64,000 nucleotides of DNA from an uncultured Bartonella sp. (GTDB lineage: Bacteria; Pseudomonadota; Alphaproteobacteria; Rhizobiales; Rhizobiaceae), in the NCBI GenBank assembly GCA_946478665.1, contig CAMLCZ010000001.1:372001-436000 (forward strand). The letters are read 5' to 3'. Below the pieces are notes generated by a model that saw only the letters and a program-made list of their open reading frames with translations, was not told the DNA's origin and ran no database searches. The translations under genes and the position numbers were made by a program. This document shows, one piece after another, positions 48,785-57,557 of this stretch. How positions within the stretch are numbered: position 1 is the stretch's first letter; each line of letters opens with the position of its first letter.

Positions 48785-51022
48785 TTAACTACCTATCCCA
48801 TCTTCGCTGATCGCCAAATCCGTATCTGACGTCTTTTGTGTAACTGCTGGAAAAATCATTCTTATCATTGCGCCCCGTCCACCGTAAAAGTTAACGGGAG
48901 CATCATGAAGTTCCATATATCCACCATGGTCTTCAACAATTTTACGAACAATGGCCAATCCCAAGCCAGTCCCCTTTTCTCGTGTTGTCATATAAGGTTC
49001 TAACAATTTTTGTCTCTGTTCTTTCGGGAGACCTTTGCCGTTATCAATTATATCGGCAATTAAATTATCACCTTCTCTATAACAGCGTACAAGAATGTGC
49101 CCTTCGATGTTCTTTTCCGGGTCAACCGCATCAATAGCCTCGCCGGCATTTTTAATAACGTTACCAAAGGCTTGCCCGATCAGACGGTTATCAAACTCGC
49201 CAATAAGCGGCTCATCACCCAAATCGCGTTCAAATTTGATGTCATGACGAGAAACCTCAACAAGAAAACACGCTTCCCGTAAAGGTTCACGCATATCGAG
49301 TTGGTGCATTTCAGGCTTTGGCATACGTGCAAATGACGAAAATTCATCAACCATGCGCCCAATGTCACCAACCTGACGGATAATTGTGTCAACACATTGG
49401 TCAAAAACCTCACGGTCTTCAGTTATGACCTTCCCATACCGACGACGGATACGTTCAGCCGATAACTGAATGGGGGTAAGTGGGTTTTTAATTTCGTGCG
49501 CAATACGGCGCGCAACATCTGCCCAGGCCGTTGACCTCTGCGCCTCTACCAGATCGGTAATATCATCAATGGTAAGCACCCATGACTGCCCCTGCCCGTC
49601 ATCTTCTTCCATCGTGACCTGCACATTATAAACGCGATTTCGTCCATGCTCTGATAATGAAACCTGCTCACGGTGATTTTTGCGTCCCGTTGCGCGTGTT
49701 ACTTCAAAAACTTGTCCAATTTCAGCATTCAAGGACAAAATGCTGTTGCCAATGACATCTTCTGGTGTAATCGCGAACATGGTTTCGGCCGAACGATTGA
49801 TAATCGTAACATCACCATTTTCATCAATTCCTGCAACACCGGCATTCACTCCCGCCAGCACTGCTTCAGTAAAGCGGCGGCGCTCATCAATCTGGTCGCG
49901 TACAGCAATAAGCTCGTTTCTCTGACTTTTCAGCTCGCTAACCATATAATTGAAAGTTCTTGCTAATTGACCAACATCACCATCTTTGGCGCGCACCGGC
50001 ACAACAACATCCATATTACCCGATGCGACATCATCAGCAGCACCAATCAACAGGCGGATAGGACGTACCAGCCGATCAGCAACGGCAATACCTGTCCAAA
50101 TTGCCGATAACAGCAAACTTAGGAACAAACATAAATAAAGAACGGCAAAAGCAATTTGTGTTGGCACACGATTTTCATTGAGATCGCGATAACGGGCAGT
50201 ATTGGCCTCCGTCAGTCTTAAGGCCGATAAAACCCTCTGATCCACGTCGCGAACAAGATATAAAAATGTATTAGGAATATCGCTTAGTTTAAGAATAATG
50301 CCGAAATAGTCATGTTCACCTGGCTGAAAGGTGAACGGGCTTCCCTGCGTTGCCTGCACAATAAGATTGGCGGGCGGTATCGGCAATTTATCCTCACCAC
50401 CAATATTACTTTGCAAAAAAACCGTACCATTAGGGCTTAACAAAAATGCCCCGCGCAAATCACGCCCTGCTGCGTGGCGCGTAAGTTGCACACGATATTC
50501 TGTAGGATTTAGCGTAAAAAGCTGCCGATTATCCAGTGCCAAGGCCATAGCATAAGACGAATTCTTCAAATTCTGTAATGTTTCATCGGCATAACCATTT
50601 GCAAGATCAATTGAGGAATCTACAATCTGGCGTGTTGTTGTATCAAACCAACGATCCAACCCTTGATTGAGCGTTACACCTGCAACGATAGCCACTACAA
50701 CAGCTGGTAGCGTTGCAACCATTGCAAATAAAGAAATGATTCTGATATGAAGCCGTGAAGCTGCTGTCCGCGCGCGCCAAGCCCTAACAATGGGCATCAT
50801 TTCATAGACGGTTACAGCAATAAGCCCTAAAACCCAAACGCTATTCACCCCGATGAGGATGAGCGTCACAAATGTGCTGGGAATAACAGGTGTAAAACCA
50901 AGCAGGATAGCAAACGACACAACAGCCGTTAACAAAGCCATTGCAATAATCACAATTCCGAAAAATGTATGCATATTGCGTCGCTTACCGCTATATACGC
51001 TTTTTTCGAATATCTTTGCCAA
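48785..51022 (-). CDS. ntrY: Nitrogen regulation sensor histidine kinase NtrY
   Basis: A 745-residue membrane-bound sensor kinase. Several transmembrane helices lie in the first ~110 residues and one near residue 300, with an extracytoplasmic sensor part between. They are followed by a HAMP domain (DRLVRPIRLLIGAADDVASG), a PAS domain (VNAGVAGIDENGDVTIINRSA), the phospho-histidine box RRIAHEIKNPLTPIQLSAERI, and the ATPase domain (NVIKNAGEAID, DNGKGLP, GTGLGLAIVRKIVEDHGG). It phosphorylates NtrX. The upstream ntrBC genes usual in rhizobia are not here; rirA is divergent instead. Confidence 0.97.
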   Translation of the reverse strand: MAKIFEKSVYSGKRRNMHTFFGIVIIAMALLTAVVSFAILLGFTPVIPSTFVTLILIGVNSVWVLGLIAVTVYEMMPIVRAWRARTAASRLHIRIISLFAMVATLPAVVVAIVAGVTLNQGLDRWFDTTTRQIVDSSIDLANGYADETLQNLKNSSYAMALALDNRQLFTLNPTEYRVQLTRHAAGRDLRGAFLLSPNGTVFLQSNIGGEDKLPIPPANLIVQATQGSPFTFQPGEHDYFGIILKLSDIPNTFLYLVRDVDQRVLSALRLTEANTARYRDLNENRVPTQIAFAVLYLCLFLSLLLSAIWTGIAVADRLVRPIRLLIGAADDVASGNMDVVVPVRAKDGDVGQLARTFNYMVSELKSQRNELIAVRDQIDERRRFTEAVLAGVNAGVAGIDENGDVTIINRSAETMFAITPEDVIGNSILSLNAEIGQVFEVTRATGRKNHREQVSLSEHGRNRVYNVQVTMEEDDGQGQSWVLTIDDITDLVEAQRSTAWADVARRIAHEIKNPLTPIQLSAERIRRRYGKVITEDREVFDQCVDTIIRQVGDIGRMVDEFSSFARMPKPEMHQLDMREPLREACFLVEVSRHDIKFERDLGDEPLIGEFDNRLIGQAFGNVIKNAGEAIDAVDPEKNIEGHILVRCYREGDNLIADIIDNGKGLPKEQRQKLLEPYMTTREKGTGLGLAIVRKIVEDHGGYMELHDAPVNFYGGRGAMIRMIFPAVTQKTSDTDLAISEDGIGS

Positions 51023-51335
51023 TTTACGATTCTTTACTTAAAGTGTTGTTATGGTCATAGTATTCATGCAACACTTTGTGGCGAAAATGCAACAGAAACA
51101 ATTCTGTTCCAATAAACTAACCGTGTAAAGTGTTTCATTTGAAATAAATTTCATGCCATCGGCTGATGCAATCGCCATGAAAGGTTCGATAATTAGCCAC
51201 CTATAGCGAATTGAAAGCCCCGTGTCAGGCGATGTTAACAGCACTATATTATTGCATGGATTATAAAAATCTTGCAAATATCCTTGCAAAATAGCCATCA
51301 AACTACGACATTGTGACGCAGAGGTTGCGCTATTA
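51023..51335. other. Divergent intergenic region between ntrY and rirA
   Basis: About 310 bases before the rirA promoter with no supported gene. An 87-codon minus-strand frame across it has no family resemblance or ribosome binding site. It should contain the ntrY promoter. Confidence 0.45.
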
Positions 51336-51364
51336 TTGACAAGTTGGAATTAAAACCTTCTAAA
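51336..51364 (+). promoter_or_regulatory. Predicted rirA promoter
   Basis: A perfect -35 TTGACA at 51336-51341 and TCTAAA at 51359-51364 stand 17 bases apart. The -10 overlaps a TTCTAAA heptamer at 51358, identical to one half of the Irr-like box further down. The start point would be near 51371. Confidence 0.55.
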
Positions 51365-51391
51365 AAAGGTAAAGAAAAAGACTTTTCTTTT

Positions 51392-51408
51392 TTAAGAATT
51401 GTTCTAAA
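51392..51408 (+). promoter_or_regulatory. Irr box (iron control element)-like site upstream of rirA
   Basis: TTAAGAA-TTG-TTCTAAA matches the alphaproteobacterial iron control element (TTTAGAA-N3-TTCTAAA) at 13 of 14 fixed positions. It lies 35 bases before the rirA start, downstream of the predicted promoter, where a bound Irr would block transcription. In Agrobacterium, Irr is known to repress rirA in low iron. Confidence 0.6.
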
Positions 51409-51443
51409 CTACGGTGATAGTATTTTACTGGAAAGGAACAGCT

Positions 51444-51902
51444 ATGCGGCTTACAAAACAAACTAATTATGCAATCAGAATGTTGATGTATTGTGCTGCA
51501 AATGGTGGTGAATTAAGCCGGGTTCCTGAAATTGCCAAAGCCTATTCCGTTTCAGAACTTTTCCTATTCAAGATTTTGCATCCACTGGTTGAAGCTGGTC
51601 TTATGCAGACGGTTCGTGGACGCAATGGTGGTGTAAAACTTGCAAAACCTGCTGATGAGATTTTTGTTTCTGATGTTGTTAAAGTAACAGAAGAAAATTT
51701 TGCAATGGCTGAATGTTTTGAAAATGATGCTATTGAATGTCCACTTGTCAATTCATGTGGTTTGAACGCCACATTGAACAAGGCATTAAAGGCTTTCTTT
51801 GATGTATTGGCTCAAACATCCATTGCTGACCTTCAGCGGCCAAGTTTCAGAAAACAATTGGGCATCGACGAAGCTAGTCAAAATTGTAAAATGGCAAGCT
51901 AA
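51444..51902 (+). CDS. rirA: Rrf2 family iron-responsive regulator RirA
   Basis: A 152-residue regulator. The N terminus MRLTKQTNYAIRMLMYCAANG and SELFLFKILHPLVEAGLMQTVRGRNGGV form the Rrf2 winged helix; three cysteines in MAECFENDAIECPLVNSCGLN are the iron-sulfur ligands with RirA spacing. RirA represses iron-uptake genes when the cluster is intact. The ATG at 51444 follows GGAAAGGAACAG; the longer frame from 51414 is rejected. The last ~15 residues differ from the usual RirA tail. ispDF begins about 30 bases after the stop. Confidence 0.92.
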   Translation: MRLTKQTNYAIRMLMYCAANGGELSRVPEIAKAYSVSELFLFKILHPLVEAGLMQTVRGRNGGVKLAKPADEIFVSDVVKVTEENFAMAECFENDAIECPLVNSCGLNATLNKALKAFFDVLAQTSIADLQRPSFRKQLGIDEASQNCKMAS

Positions 51903-51932
51903 CTTTAGCTATATCGCTGAAGAGGTATTATT

Positions 51933-53147
51933 ATTTCTACTGCTGCTATCATACTTGCTGCTGGGCGCGGTGAACGTGTTGGGTCCCCTGAAAATGGTCC
52001 CAAACAATATCGCTGCGTTGCAGGGCAAGCGGTCATAACCCATACATTAAAACACTTTGTTGATTGTTCCCTATTTTCAAAGATAGTGTTGGTCATTCAC
52101 CCTGATGATTATGACATTTGTGATGCGGCAATTGGTGACCTTAAAAATAGGGTAATGATTGTTGAAGGTGGCGCCACTCGCCAGATTTCAACCTTATATG
52201 GCTTACAGGCATTACAAAGTGATGCGCCTGATTATGTCTTCATTCATGACGGCGCCCGCCCTTTCATCACCAATGAGCTACTCAACCGCATTCATCATGC
52301 ATTAGCACCCAATTGCGGTGTGCTACCAGCTGTTGCGGTTTCTGATACGCTAAAAAAATCCGACAAAAATGGTTTTGTTGTCGAAACAATCGCACGCGAT
52401 CATTTATATGGTGCGCAAACGCCACAAGCATTTCCATATGAAATCATTTTACAAGCGCATAATAATGCCGCCAATAAGGAAATGGTAAATTTTACCGATG
52501 ACTCTGCTATTGCGGAATGGTTTGGCTTGCCAATAAAGATAGTGGCAGGCAATGCCGATAATATGAAAATTACATGGCCAGAAGATATTAAAGCAGCCGC
52601 GTTACGGCTCAAGAAAGATAATGAGATGAATTTCACAACGACACAGTATTTTCCAGATGTTCGTACTGGCAATGGATATGATGTCCATTCATTTGAACCA
52701 GGAGATCATGTTACGCTTTGTGGTGTCAAAATTCCTTATAACAAAAAGCTGAATGGCCATTCAGACGCTGATGTAGCGCTTCATGCATTAACAGATGCTT
52801 TGCTTGCAACGTGCGGCGCGGGCGACATCGGCACGCATTTTCCACCTTCTGATGCACAATGGAAAGGTGCATCATCGGATATTTTTGTGCGACATGCCGT
52901 TTCCATTGTTAAAGCAGCCGGTGGGCGAATAGCCAATGTTGACATTACATTGATTGCAGAAGCGCCAAAAGTTGGGCCACATCGGGCTGAAATGACAAAG
53001 AAGCTTATGGATATGCTTGGCATATCGCAAAACCGTATCTCTATTAAAGCAACCACAAATGAAAAAATGGGATTTGTCGGACGTGGAGAAGGTATAGCGG
53101 CTATTGCGACGGCATCCGTTGTTTTTGCTGGAGAAGTTCCAGAATGA
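51933..53147 (+). CDS. ispDF: Bifunctional IspD/IspF of the MEP isoprenoid pathway, with ATT start
   Basis: A fused protein of about 404 residues. The first ~225 residues are IspD (MEP cytidylyltransferase) with the CTP-binding motif [12 protein letters not shown] and the later FIHDGARPF; the last ~160 are IspF (MECDP synthase) with [19 protein letters not shown], the metal-binding DVHS and [19 protein letters not shown]. The LAAGRG motif is encoded at 51954-51971 in this frame, but the only stop upstream is the TGA at 51918 and no ATG, GTG or TTG lies between. ATT codons at 51927, 51930 and 51933 follow AGAGG; the last has 7-base spacing and is taken as start. An internal GTG at 52086 would remove the catalytic motif. 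The stop overlaps pncC by 4 bases. Confidence 0.85.
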   Translation: MSTAAIILAAGRGERVGSPENGPKQYRCVAGQAVITHTLKHFVDCSLFSKIVLVIHPDDYDICDAAIGDLKNRVMIVEGGATRQISTLYGLQALQSDAPDYVFIHDGARPFITNELLNRIHHALAPNCGVLPAVAVSDTLKKSDKNGFVVETIARDHLYGAQTPQAFPYEIILQAHNNAANKEMVNFTDDSAIAEWFGLPIKIVAGNADNMKITWPEDIKAAALRLKKDNEMNFTTTQYFPDVRTGNGYDVHSFEPGDHVTLCGVKIPYNKKLNGHSDADVALHALTDALLATCGAGDIGTHFPPSDAQWKGASSDIFVRHAVSIVKAAGGRIANVDITLIAEAPKVGPHRAEMTKKLMDMLGISQNRISIKATTNEKMGFVGRGEGIAAIATASVVFAGEVPE

Positions 53148-53641
53148 CTCTGATAGCAGAAAAGAAAGCAGTTGAAGTGCTTGAAGCATGCCGGCAGCAC
53201 GATTTTCGGCTTGCTACAGTGGAATCCTGTACTGGTGGTCTCATTGTTGCAAGCTTGACAGATATTGCCGGCTCTTCCGATGTTGTTGAATGTGGATTTA
53301 TTACCTATTCAAATGAAGCAAAAAATCGCCTTGTTGGCGTGCCAGACAATCTCATTCTTGAGCATGGTGCTGTGTCAAAACCTGTTGCAATTGCCATGGC
53401 TGAAGGCGGTATAAAACATTCCTCTGCAGATATAGCGGTTTCTGTAACAGGTGTGGCTGGGCCTGGTGGCGGAAGTAAAGAAAAGCCCGTTGGGCTGGTT
53501 CATATGGCCGTTGCCGTTAAAGGGGGCGTAACGCAGCATTTTGAAGCACATTTTGGCGATCATGATCGGGCAGATATACGCCATGCAACAGTTGAGCGTG
53601 CTTTGGATTTGGTATTAGAAGTGCTTAACACGATAGAGTAA
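53144..53641 (+). CDS. pncC: CinA family nicotinamide-nucleotide amidohydrolase
   Basis: A 165-residue stand-alone CinA C-terminal domain that deamidates nicotinamide mononucleotide in the pyridine nucleotide cycle. The active-site serine region [37 protein letters not shown] and the [18 protein letters not shown] loop are diagnostic. The N-terminal CinA molybdopterin-like domain is lacking, as in PncC. It overlaps ispDF by 4 bases (ATGA), so translation is coupled; this order is common in related bacteria. Confidence 0.92.
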   Translation: MTLIAEKKAVEVLEACRQHDFRLATVESCTGGLIVASLTDIAGSSDVVECGFITYSNEAKNRLVGVPDNLILEHGAVSKPVAIAMAEGGIKHSSADIAVSVTGVAGPGGGSKEKPVGLVHMAVAVKGGVTQHFEAHFGDHDRADIRHATVERALDLVLEVLNTIE

Positions 53642-53659
53642 TTCGCCAAACGCTGTTTT

Positions 53660-53720
53660 CAAAAATACGATCTTTTAAAAATATCATCTTATAAAAAGAT
53701 CATCTTATAAAAATATCTTC
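53660..53720. repeat. 16-bp tandem repeat, about 3.8 copies
   Basis: Units CAAAAATACGATCTTT, TAAAAATATCATCTTA, TAAAAAGATCATCTTA and TAAAAATATCTTC follow each other. The repeat fills the convergent gap between pncC and ratA. Just beyond it, TATTTTTTGAAAATGA and TTTTTTGAAAATAAG form a further imperfect direct repeat. Confidence 0.75.
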
Positions 53721-53858
53721 GGGATAGCGTAACAGTGCGTTTACAAGATCAAATGCACTGCTATTTTTTGAAAATGAGCTATTTTTCTTCTTTTTTGAAA
53801 ATAAGTGGCTTGATCGATCTATAAAATAGCTGATTGTTTTACTTGATAGGCTTTAGGT

Positions 53859-54329
53859 TCAATCTGTAGAACCGTCATTCCGACCATAGATTTTGTCGGC
53901 GCGCGTTTCGAAAGCCTCGGTAAATTTTCTAAAGGCTATATCAAACATCGACCCCATTAATATTCCCAACATACGGCTTTTGAATTCATAATCGATAAAG
54001 AATTCAATAGTGCAGGATTTTCCGTTTTCGCCGGCTTGAAAAACCCATCGATTTTCCAAATATCGGAATGGACCATCAATGTAATGCACATCAATGCGAT
54101 GTTTGTCTTCATCCAAAAAGACTTGTGTGGTGAATGTTTCACGGATCATTTTGTAGCCAACGGTCATATCGGCCACAAGCAGGGTTTTACCATCACGATT
54201 TTCACGCGAGCGTATTACCAATGCCTCACACATTGGCAAAAACTCTGGATAGTGCTCAACATCGGAAACCAAATTGAACATTTCAGTGTCAGTGTGGTCT
54301 ACTTGGCGTTGTGTTGTAAATGTTGGCAT
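53859..54329 (-). CDS. Coq10/RatA family START-domain protein
   Basis: A 156-residue protein of the SRPBCC superfamily. PTFTTQRQVDHTDTEMFNLVSDVEHYPEFLPMCEA is the signature of the Coq10/RatA branch, which is a ubiquinone-binding protein in mitochondria and was described as a ribosome-association toxin in E. coli. In alphaproteobacteria with ubiquinone the Coq10-like role is more likely; no antitoxin gene is adjacent. It starts 3 bases after the lipA stop and so belongs to the lipA-lpd transcript. Confidence 0.9.
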   Translation of the reverse strand: MPTFTTQRQVDHTDTEMFNLVSDVEHYPEFLPMCEALVIRSRENRDGKTLLVADMTVGYKMIRETFTTQVFLDEDKHRIDVHYIDGPFRYLENRWVFQAGENGKSCTIEFFIDYEFKSRMLGILMGSMFDIAFRKFTEAFETRADKIYGRNDGSTD

Positions 54330-54332
54330 TCT

Positions 54333-55298
54333 CTATCCGTTTTGCGCCAACTTCTTGGCGCGTGCTTCCTTTAATGCCGCAAAATCTTCACCTGCATGGT
54401 GTGATGATCTTGTCAGCGGGCTTGAAGCCATATGGAGGAAGCCTTTAGTTTTCCCAATTGTCGCGTAAGACTTAAACTCGTCGGGAGTAACAAACCGGAT
54501 AACCGGATGATGTTTACGCGTTGGTTGCAGATACTGTCCTATCGTCATAAAGTCAACATCGGCGGTACGGAGATCGTCCATTAACTGCAAAACTTCGTTT
54601 CTCTCTTCACCAAGCCCAACCATAATGCCCGACTTAGTAAATATTGAAGGATCAAGTTCTTTTACCCGTTGTAGCAGCCTAATTGAATGGAAATAACGTG
54701 CGCCAGGACGAACCTTCAAATAGTTAGAAGGCACTGTTTCCAAATTGTGATTGAATACATCTGGTTTAGCTGCAACCACGATTTCCAACGCACCATCTTT
54801 ATGTCTGAAATCTGGCGTGAGAATTTCAATTGTGGTTGTTGGCGATTTTCTTCTGATCGCAGCGATAACGTCCGCGAAATGTTGCGCGCCACCATCTGGC
54901 AAATCATCGCGGTCAACCGAGGTAATAACAACGTGTTTCAACCCCATTTGCGCGACAGCATCAGCCACACGCTCTGGCTCATTCTTGTCAACAGGCATCG
55001 GAATGCCTGTTGCTACGTTACAAAAAGCACAAGCGCGCGTACAGATCTCACCCAAAATCATGAAGCTGGCATGTTTATGGTTCCAGCATTCACCCACATT
55101 GGGGCAACCAGCTTCTTCACAAACGGTAACCAATTTGTTTGTACGCACTATATCTCGCGTTTCAGCGTAGTCACCACGCAATGATGGCGCTTTCACCCTA
55201 ATCCAATCTGGTTTTTTTAAAACCTCTGAATCAGGACGATTAGCCTTTTCTGGGTGGCGGACACGTTTATTCGATACAGTATCAACAACGGTAACCAT
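54333..55298 (-). CDS. lipA: Lipoyl synthase
   Basis: A 321-residue radical SAM enzyme that inserts two sulfurs into octanoyl groups bound to E2 lipoyl domains. The auxiliary cluster cysteines lie in [12 protein letters not shown] and the SAM-cluster cysteines in CTRACAFC. The final [10 protein letters not shown] region carries the conserved serine (RSSYHA-type) that binds the auxiliary cluster. It lies downstream of lpd and the pdh genes, whose E2 and E1-beta lipoyl domains it serves. Confidence 0.97.
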   Translation of the reverse strand: MVTVVDTVSNKRVRHPEKANRPDSEVLKKPDWIRVKAPSLRGDYAETRDIVRTNKLVTVCEEAGCPNVGECWNHKHASFMILGEICTRACAFCNVATGIPMPVDKNEPERVADAVAQMGLKHVVITSVDRDDLPDGGAQHFADVIAAIRRKSPTTTIEILTPDFRHKDGALEIVVAAKPDVFNHNLETVPSNYLKVRPGARYFHSIRLLQRVKELDPSIFTKSGIMVGLGEERNEVLQLMDDLRTADVDFMTIGQYLQPTRKHHPVIRFVTPDEFKSYATIGKTKGFLHMASSPLTRSSHHAGEDFAALKEARAKKLAQNG

Positions 55299-55370
55299 TT
55301 AGAACCTCACGCTCGTTTACCCCATCATATGGAGTATATATATCAAGAATGCAATTCCCCCGTTTTATGA

Positions 55371-56843
55371 TTAGGCATTTAATACCTGACCATAAGCATC
55401 GAGTACACTTTCTTTCATCATTTCAGACAGTGTCGGATGCGGGAATACGGTGTGCATCAGCTCTTCTTCAGTTGTTTCCAAATTCATGGCAACAACAAAC
55501 CCCTGAATAAGTTCTGTAACTTCAGCGCCCACCATATGTGCGCCAAGTAATTGTCCCGTTTTTTTATCAAATATGGTTTTTACAATGCCTTGGTCTTCTC
55601 CCATGGCAATGGCCTTACCATTTGCTGAAAATGAAAAATGACCAACTCTGATATCATAACCAGCGGCTTTGGCTTTCGCTTCAGTTAATCCGACAGAAGC
55701 AACCTGCGGTGTGCAATATGTGCATCCAGGGATTTTACCCTTATCAAGCGGTTCAGCGGTTGCAAGTCCGGCAATATGTTCGATACAGATCACCCCTTCT
55801 TCCTCGGCTTTATGAGCAAGCATTGGAGCACCGGCAACATCGCCAATAGCATAAATACCTTCAACATTCGTGCGGCTCCACTCATCAATCACAATGCAGC
55901 CACGCTCAGTTTTTACACCGAGATTTTCCAATCCGATATTTTCAATATTGCCTTGTACACCAACGGCAGAAATCAAACGATCTGCTGTTACGGTTTCTAA
56001 TTTGCCCTTAATGTCGATATGCGCAGTGACAGCAGTTGCTGACTTTTCAACCTTTGCAACTTTCGCTTCTGTCAGAATACGAATACCGCGTTTTTCCAAT
56101 TGTTTACGCGCAAATGCTGAAATTTCTGCGTCTTCGACAGGCATGATCTGTGGCATCATTTCAACAACAGTAACATCAACGCCCATATCACGATAGAATG
56201 ATGCAAATTCAATACCAATGGCGCCCGACCCCATAACAATGATGGATTTTGGCATTGTTTGTGGAACCATTGCTTCAAAATATGTCCAGATCAGCTTACC
56301 ATCTGGCTCAATTCCCGGCAAAGTACGTGGTCTTGCACCAGTTGCAACAATAATATGCTTGGCCTGATATGTTCCTTCACCCAAGGTTCCCTTTGGAACA
56401 GGGTTTTGTGGTTGCATAACGGGCTTTGTTGACTTGCCAACTATAATCTCGGCAGGTTGTGAACCCTTTGCTGCCTTAGAGAGTTTTGCCTCCCCCCAAA
56501 TGACATCAATTTTATTTTTCTTCATCAAAAAGCCAACGCCAGCGTTCAAACGCGCGGACACACCACGGGAACGTTGCACGACATCCTTAACATCAGCTTC
56601 GATGGTACCATTAAGTTTTAAGCCGTAATCTTTAGCATGTTCGCCGAAATGTTTAATTTCAGCAGAACGCAACAATGCTTTTGTTGGGATACAGCCCCAA
56701 TTAAGACAAATGCCACCCAAATGTTCTCTTTCAACAATTGCTGTTTTAAAACCAAGTTGAGCGGAACGAATTGCTGTTACATAGCCACCAGGCCCTGAAC
56801 CGATAACAATAACGTCATATGAATTTGCCAATTTTTCCTCCAT
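55371..56843 (-). CDS. lpd: Dihydrolipoyl dehydrogenase (E3)
   Basis: A 490-residue FAD enzyme that reoxidises dihydrolipoyl groups with NAD+. FAD site VIGSGPGGYVTAIRSAQLG, redox disulfide GGICLNWGCIPTKALL, NAD site IVMGSGAIGIEFASFYRDMG and the catalytic His-Glu of HTVFPHPTLSE are all present. There is no fused lipoyl domain. A ~35-residue insertion around VMQPQNPVPKGTLGE lies between FAD and NAD domains, as in the PDH-linked rhizobial type. It follows the SGNH gene in the PDH cluster and precedes lipA. Confidence 0.97.
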   Translation of the reverse strand: MEEKLANSYDVIVIGSGPGGYVTAIRSAQLGFKTAIVEREHLGGICLNWGCIPTKALLRSAEIKHFGEHAKDYGLKLNGTIEADVKDVVQRSRGVSARLNAGVGFLMKKNKIDVIWGEAKLSKAAKGSQPAEIIVGKSTKPVMQPQNPVPKGTLGEGTYQAKHIIVATGARPRTLPGIEPDGKLIWTYFEAMVPQTMPKSIIVMGSGAIGIEFASFYRDMGVDVTVVEMMPQIMPVEDAEISAFARKQLEKRGIRILTEAKVAKVEKSATAVTAHIDIKGKLETVTADRLISAVGVQGNIENIGLENLGVKTERGCIVIDEWSRTNVEGIYAIGDVAGAPMLAHKAEEEGVICIEHIAGLATAEPLDKGKIPGCTYCTPQVASVGLTEAKAKAAGYDIRVGHFSFSANGKAIAMGEDQGIVKTIFDKKTGQLLGAHMVGAEVTELIQGFVVAMNLETTEEELMHTVFPHPTLSEMMKESVLDAYGQVLNA

Positions 56844-56857
56844 AGGGAAAGATATTG

Positions 56858-57511
56858 CTAAAGGCCAAGAACTGTACGAACGAGTGGCGCAAGCTCTTTA
56901 CCAATTGCTTTTGTGTTGTTTTCATCAAGATGCACGCCGTCAATAGGCGAAGCTGATGCTACCAAAGCAGCATCAAAGAAAGTACATTCAAACTGATCCG
57001 CCAGATTGGAATAAAACATCGAAAGCTTTTTCGATTCTTCAAGCGAATTACGAAAAATTTCCGCCCCGATCGGATCGTAAGTTTCAACCAAATGTGGTGG
57101 TGATACAATCAATATTTCCGGAATTGTCTCAGGCTGGTCTTGCCCAGCAACAAAAGGATAAGAACGAATAATTTCGATCAATCGTTTTATTCCAAATGTT
57201 GCCGCAATGGCAGAGCCTGCAATAAACGGTTTTAAATCATTTGTACCAAGCATAATGATGACAAGGTCAAGTGGCTGATGCGAAGCCAGCACTGTTGGCA
57301 GTATTGCTGCGCCATTTCGGTTATCAACAGTACTGTTATCGTCATAGCAGGTTGTGCGCCCACACAAAGCTTCTTCAACAACCTGAATTTTGCCATTTAA
57401 CTCTTGTTCAAGAACGTATTGCCAACGGAGAGGCTCAGCATAACGCAAGCGATTAACAGGATTTAACCCCCATGTTAAAGAATCCCCGTAGGCCAATACA
57501 GTCTTTTTCAT
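56858..57511 (-). CDS. SGNH/GDSL family hydrolase
   Basis: A 217-residue esterase-like hydrolase. The four SGNH blocks are visible: block I AYGDSLTWG with the catalytic serine, block II glycine around CGRTTCYDD, block III LGTNDLKP, and block V IDGVHLDE with the catalytic Asp and His. There is no signal peptide, so it is cytoplasmic. Members act on arylesters, thioesters and acyl groups; a role with acyl or lipoyl groups would suit its position between pdhC and lpd but is only an inference. Confidence 0.87.
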   Translation of the reverse strand: MKKTVLAYGDSLTWGLNPVNRLRYAEPLRWQYVLEQELNGKIQVVEEALCGRTTCYDDNSTVDNRNGAAILPTVLASHQPLDLVIIMLGTNDLKPFIAGSAIAATFGIKRLIEIIRSYPFVAGQDQPETIPEILIVSPPHLVETYDPIGAEIFRNSLEESKKLSMFYSNLADQFECTFFDAALVASASPIDGVHLDENNTKAIGKELAPLVRTVLGL

Positions 57512-57557
57512 TATCTTACCAATATTGTATCAATACCTCGTCGATAAGCCAAAATTA

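Noticed and set aside
52086-53147. GTG at 52086 as the start of ispDF
   Set aside because: It would delete the IspD CTP-binding motif that is encoded in the same open frame just upstream.
53859-54329. RatA as a toxin of a toxin-antitoxin pair
   Set aside because: No RatB-like partner next to it; position with lipA and sequence suit a Coq10-like ubiquinone-binding role better.
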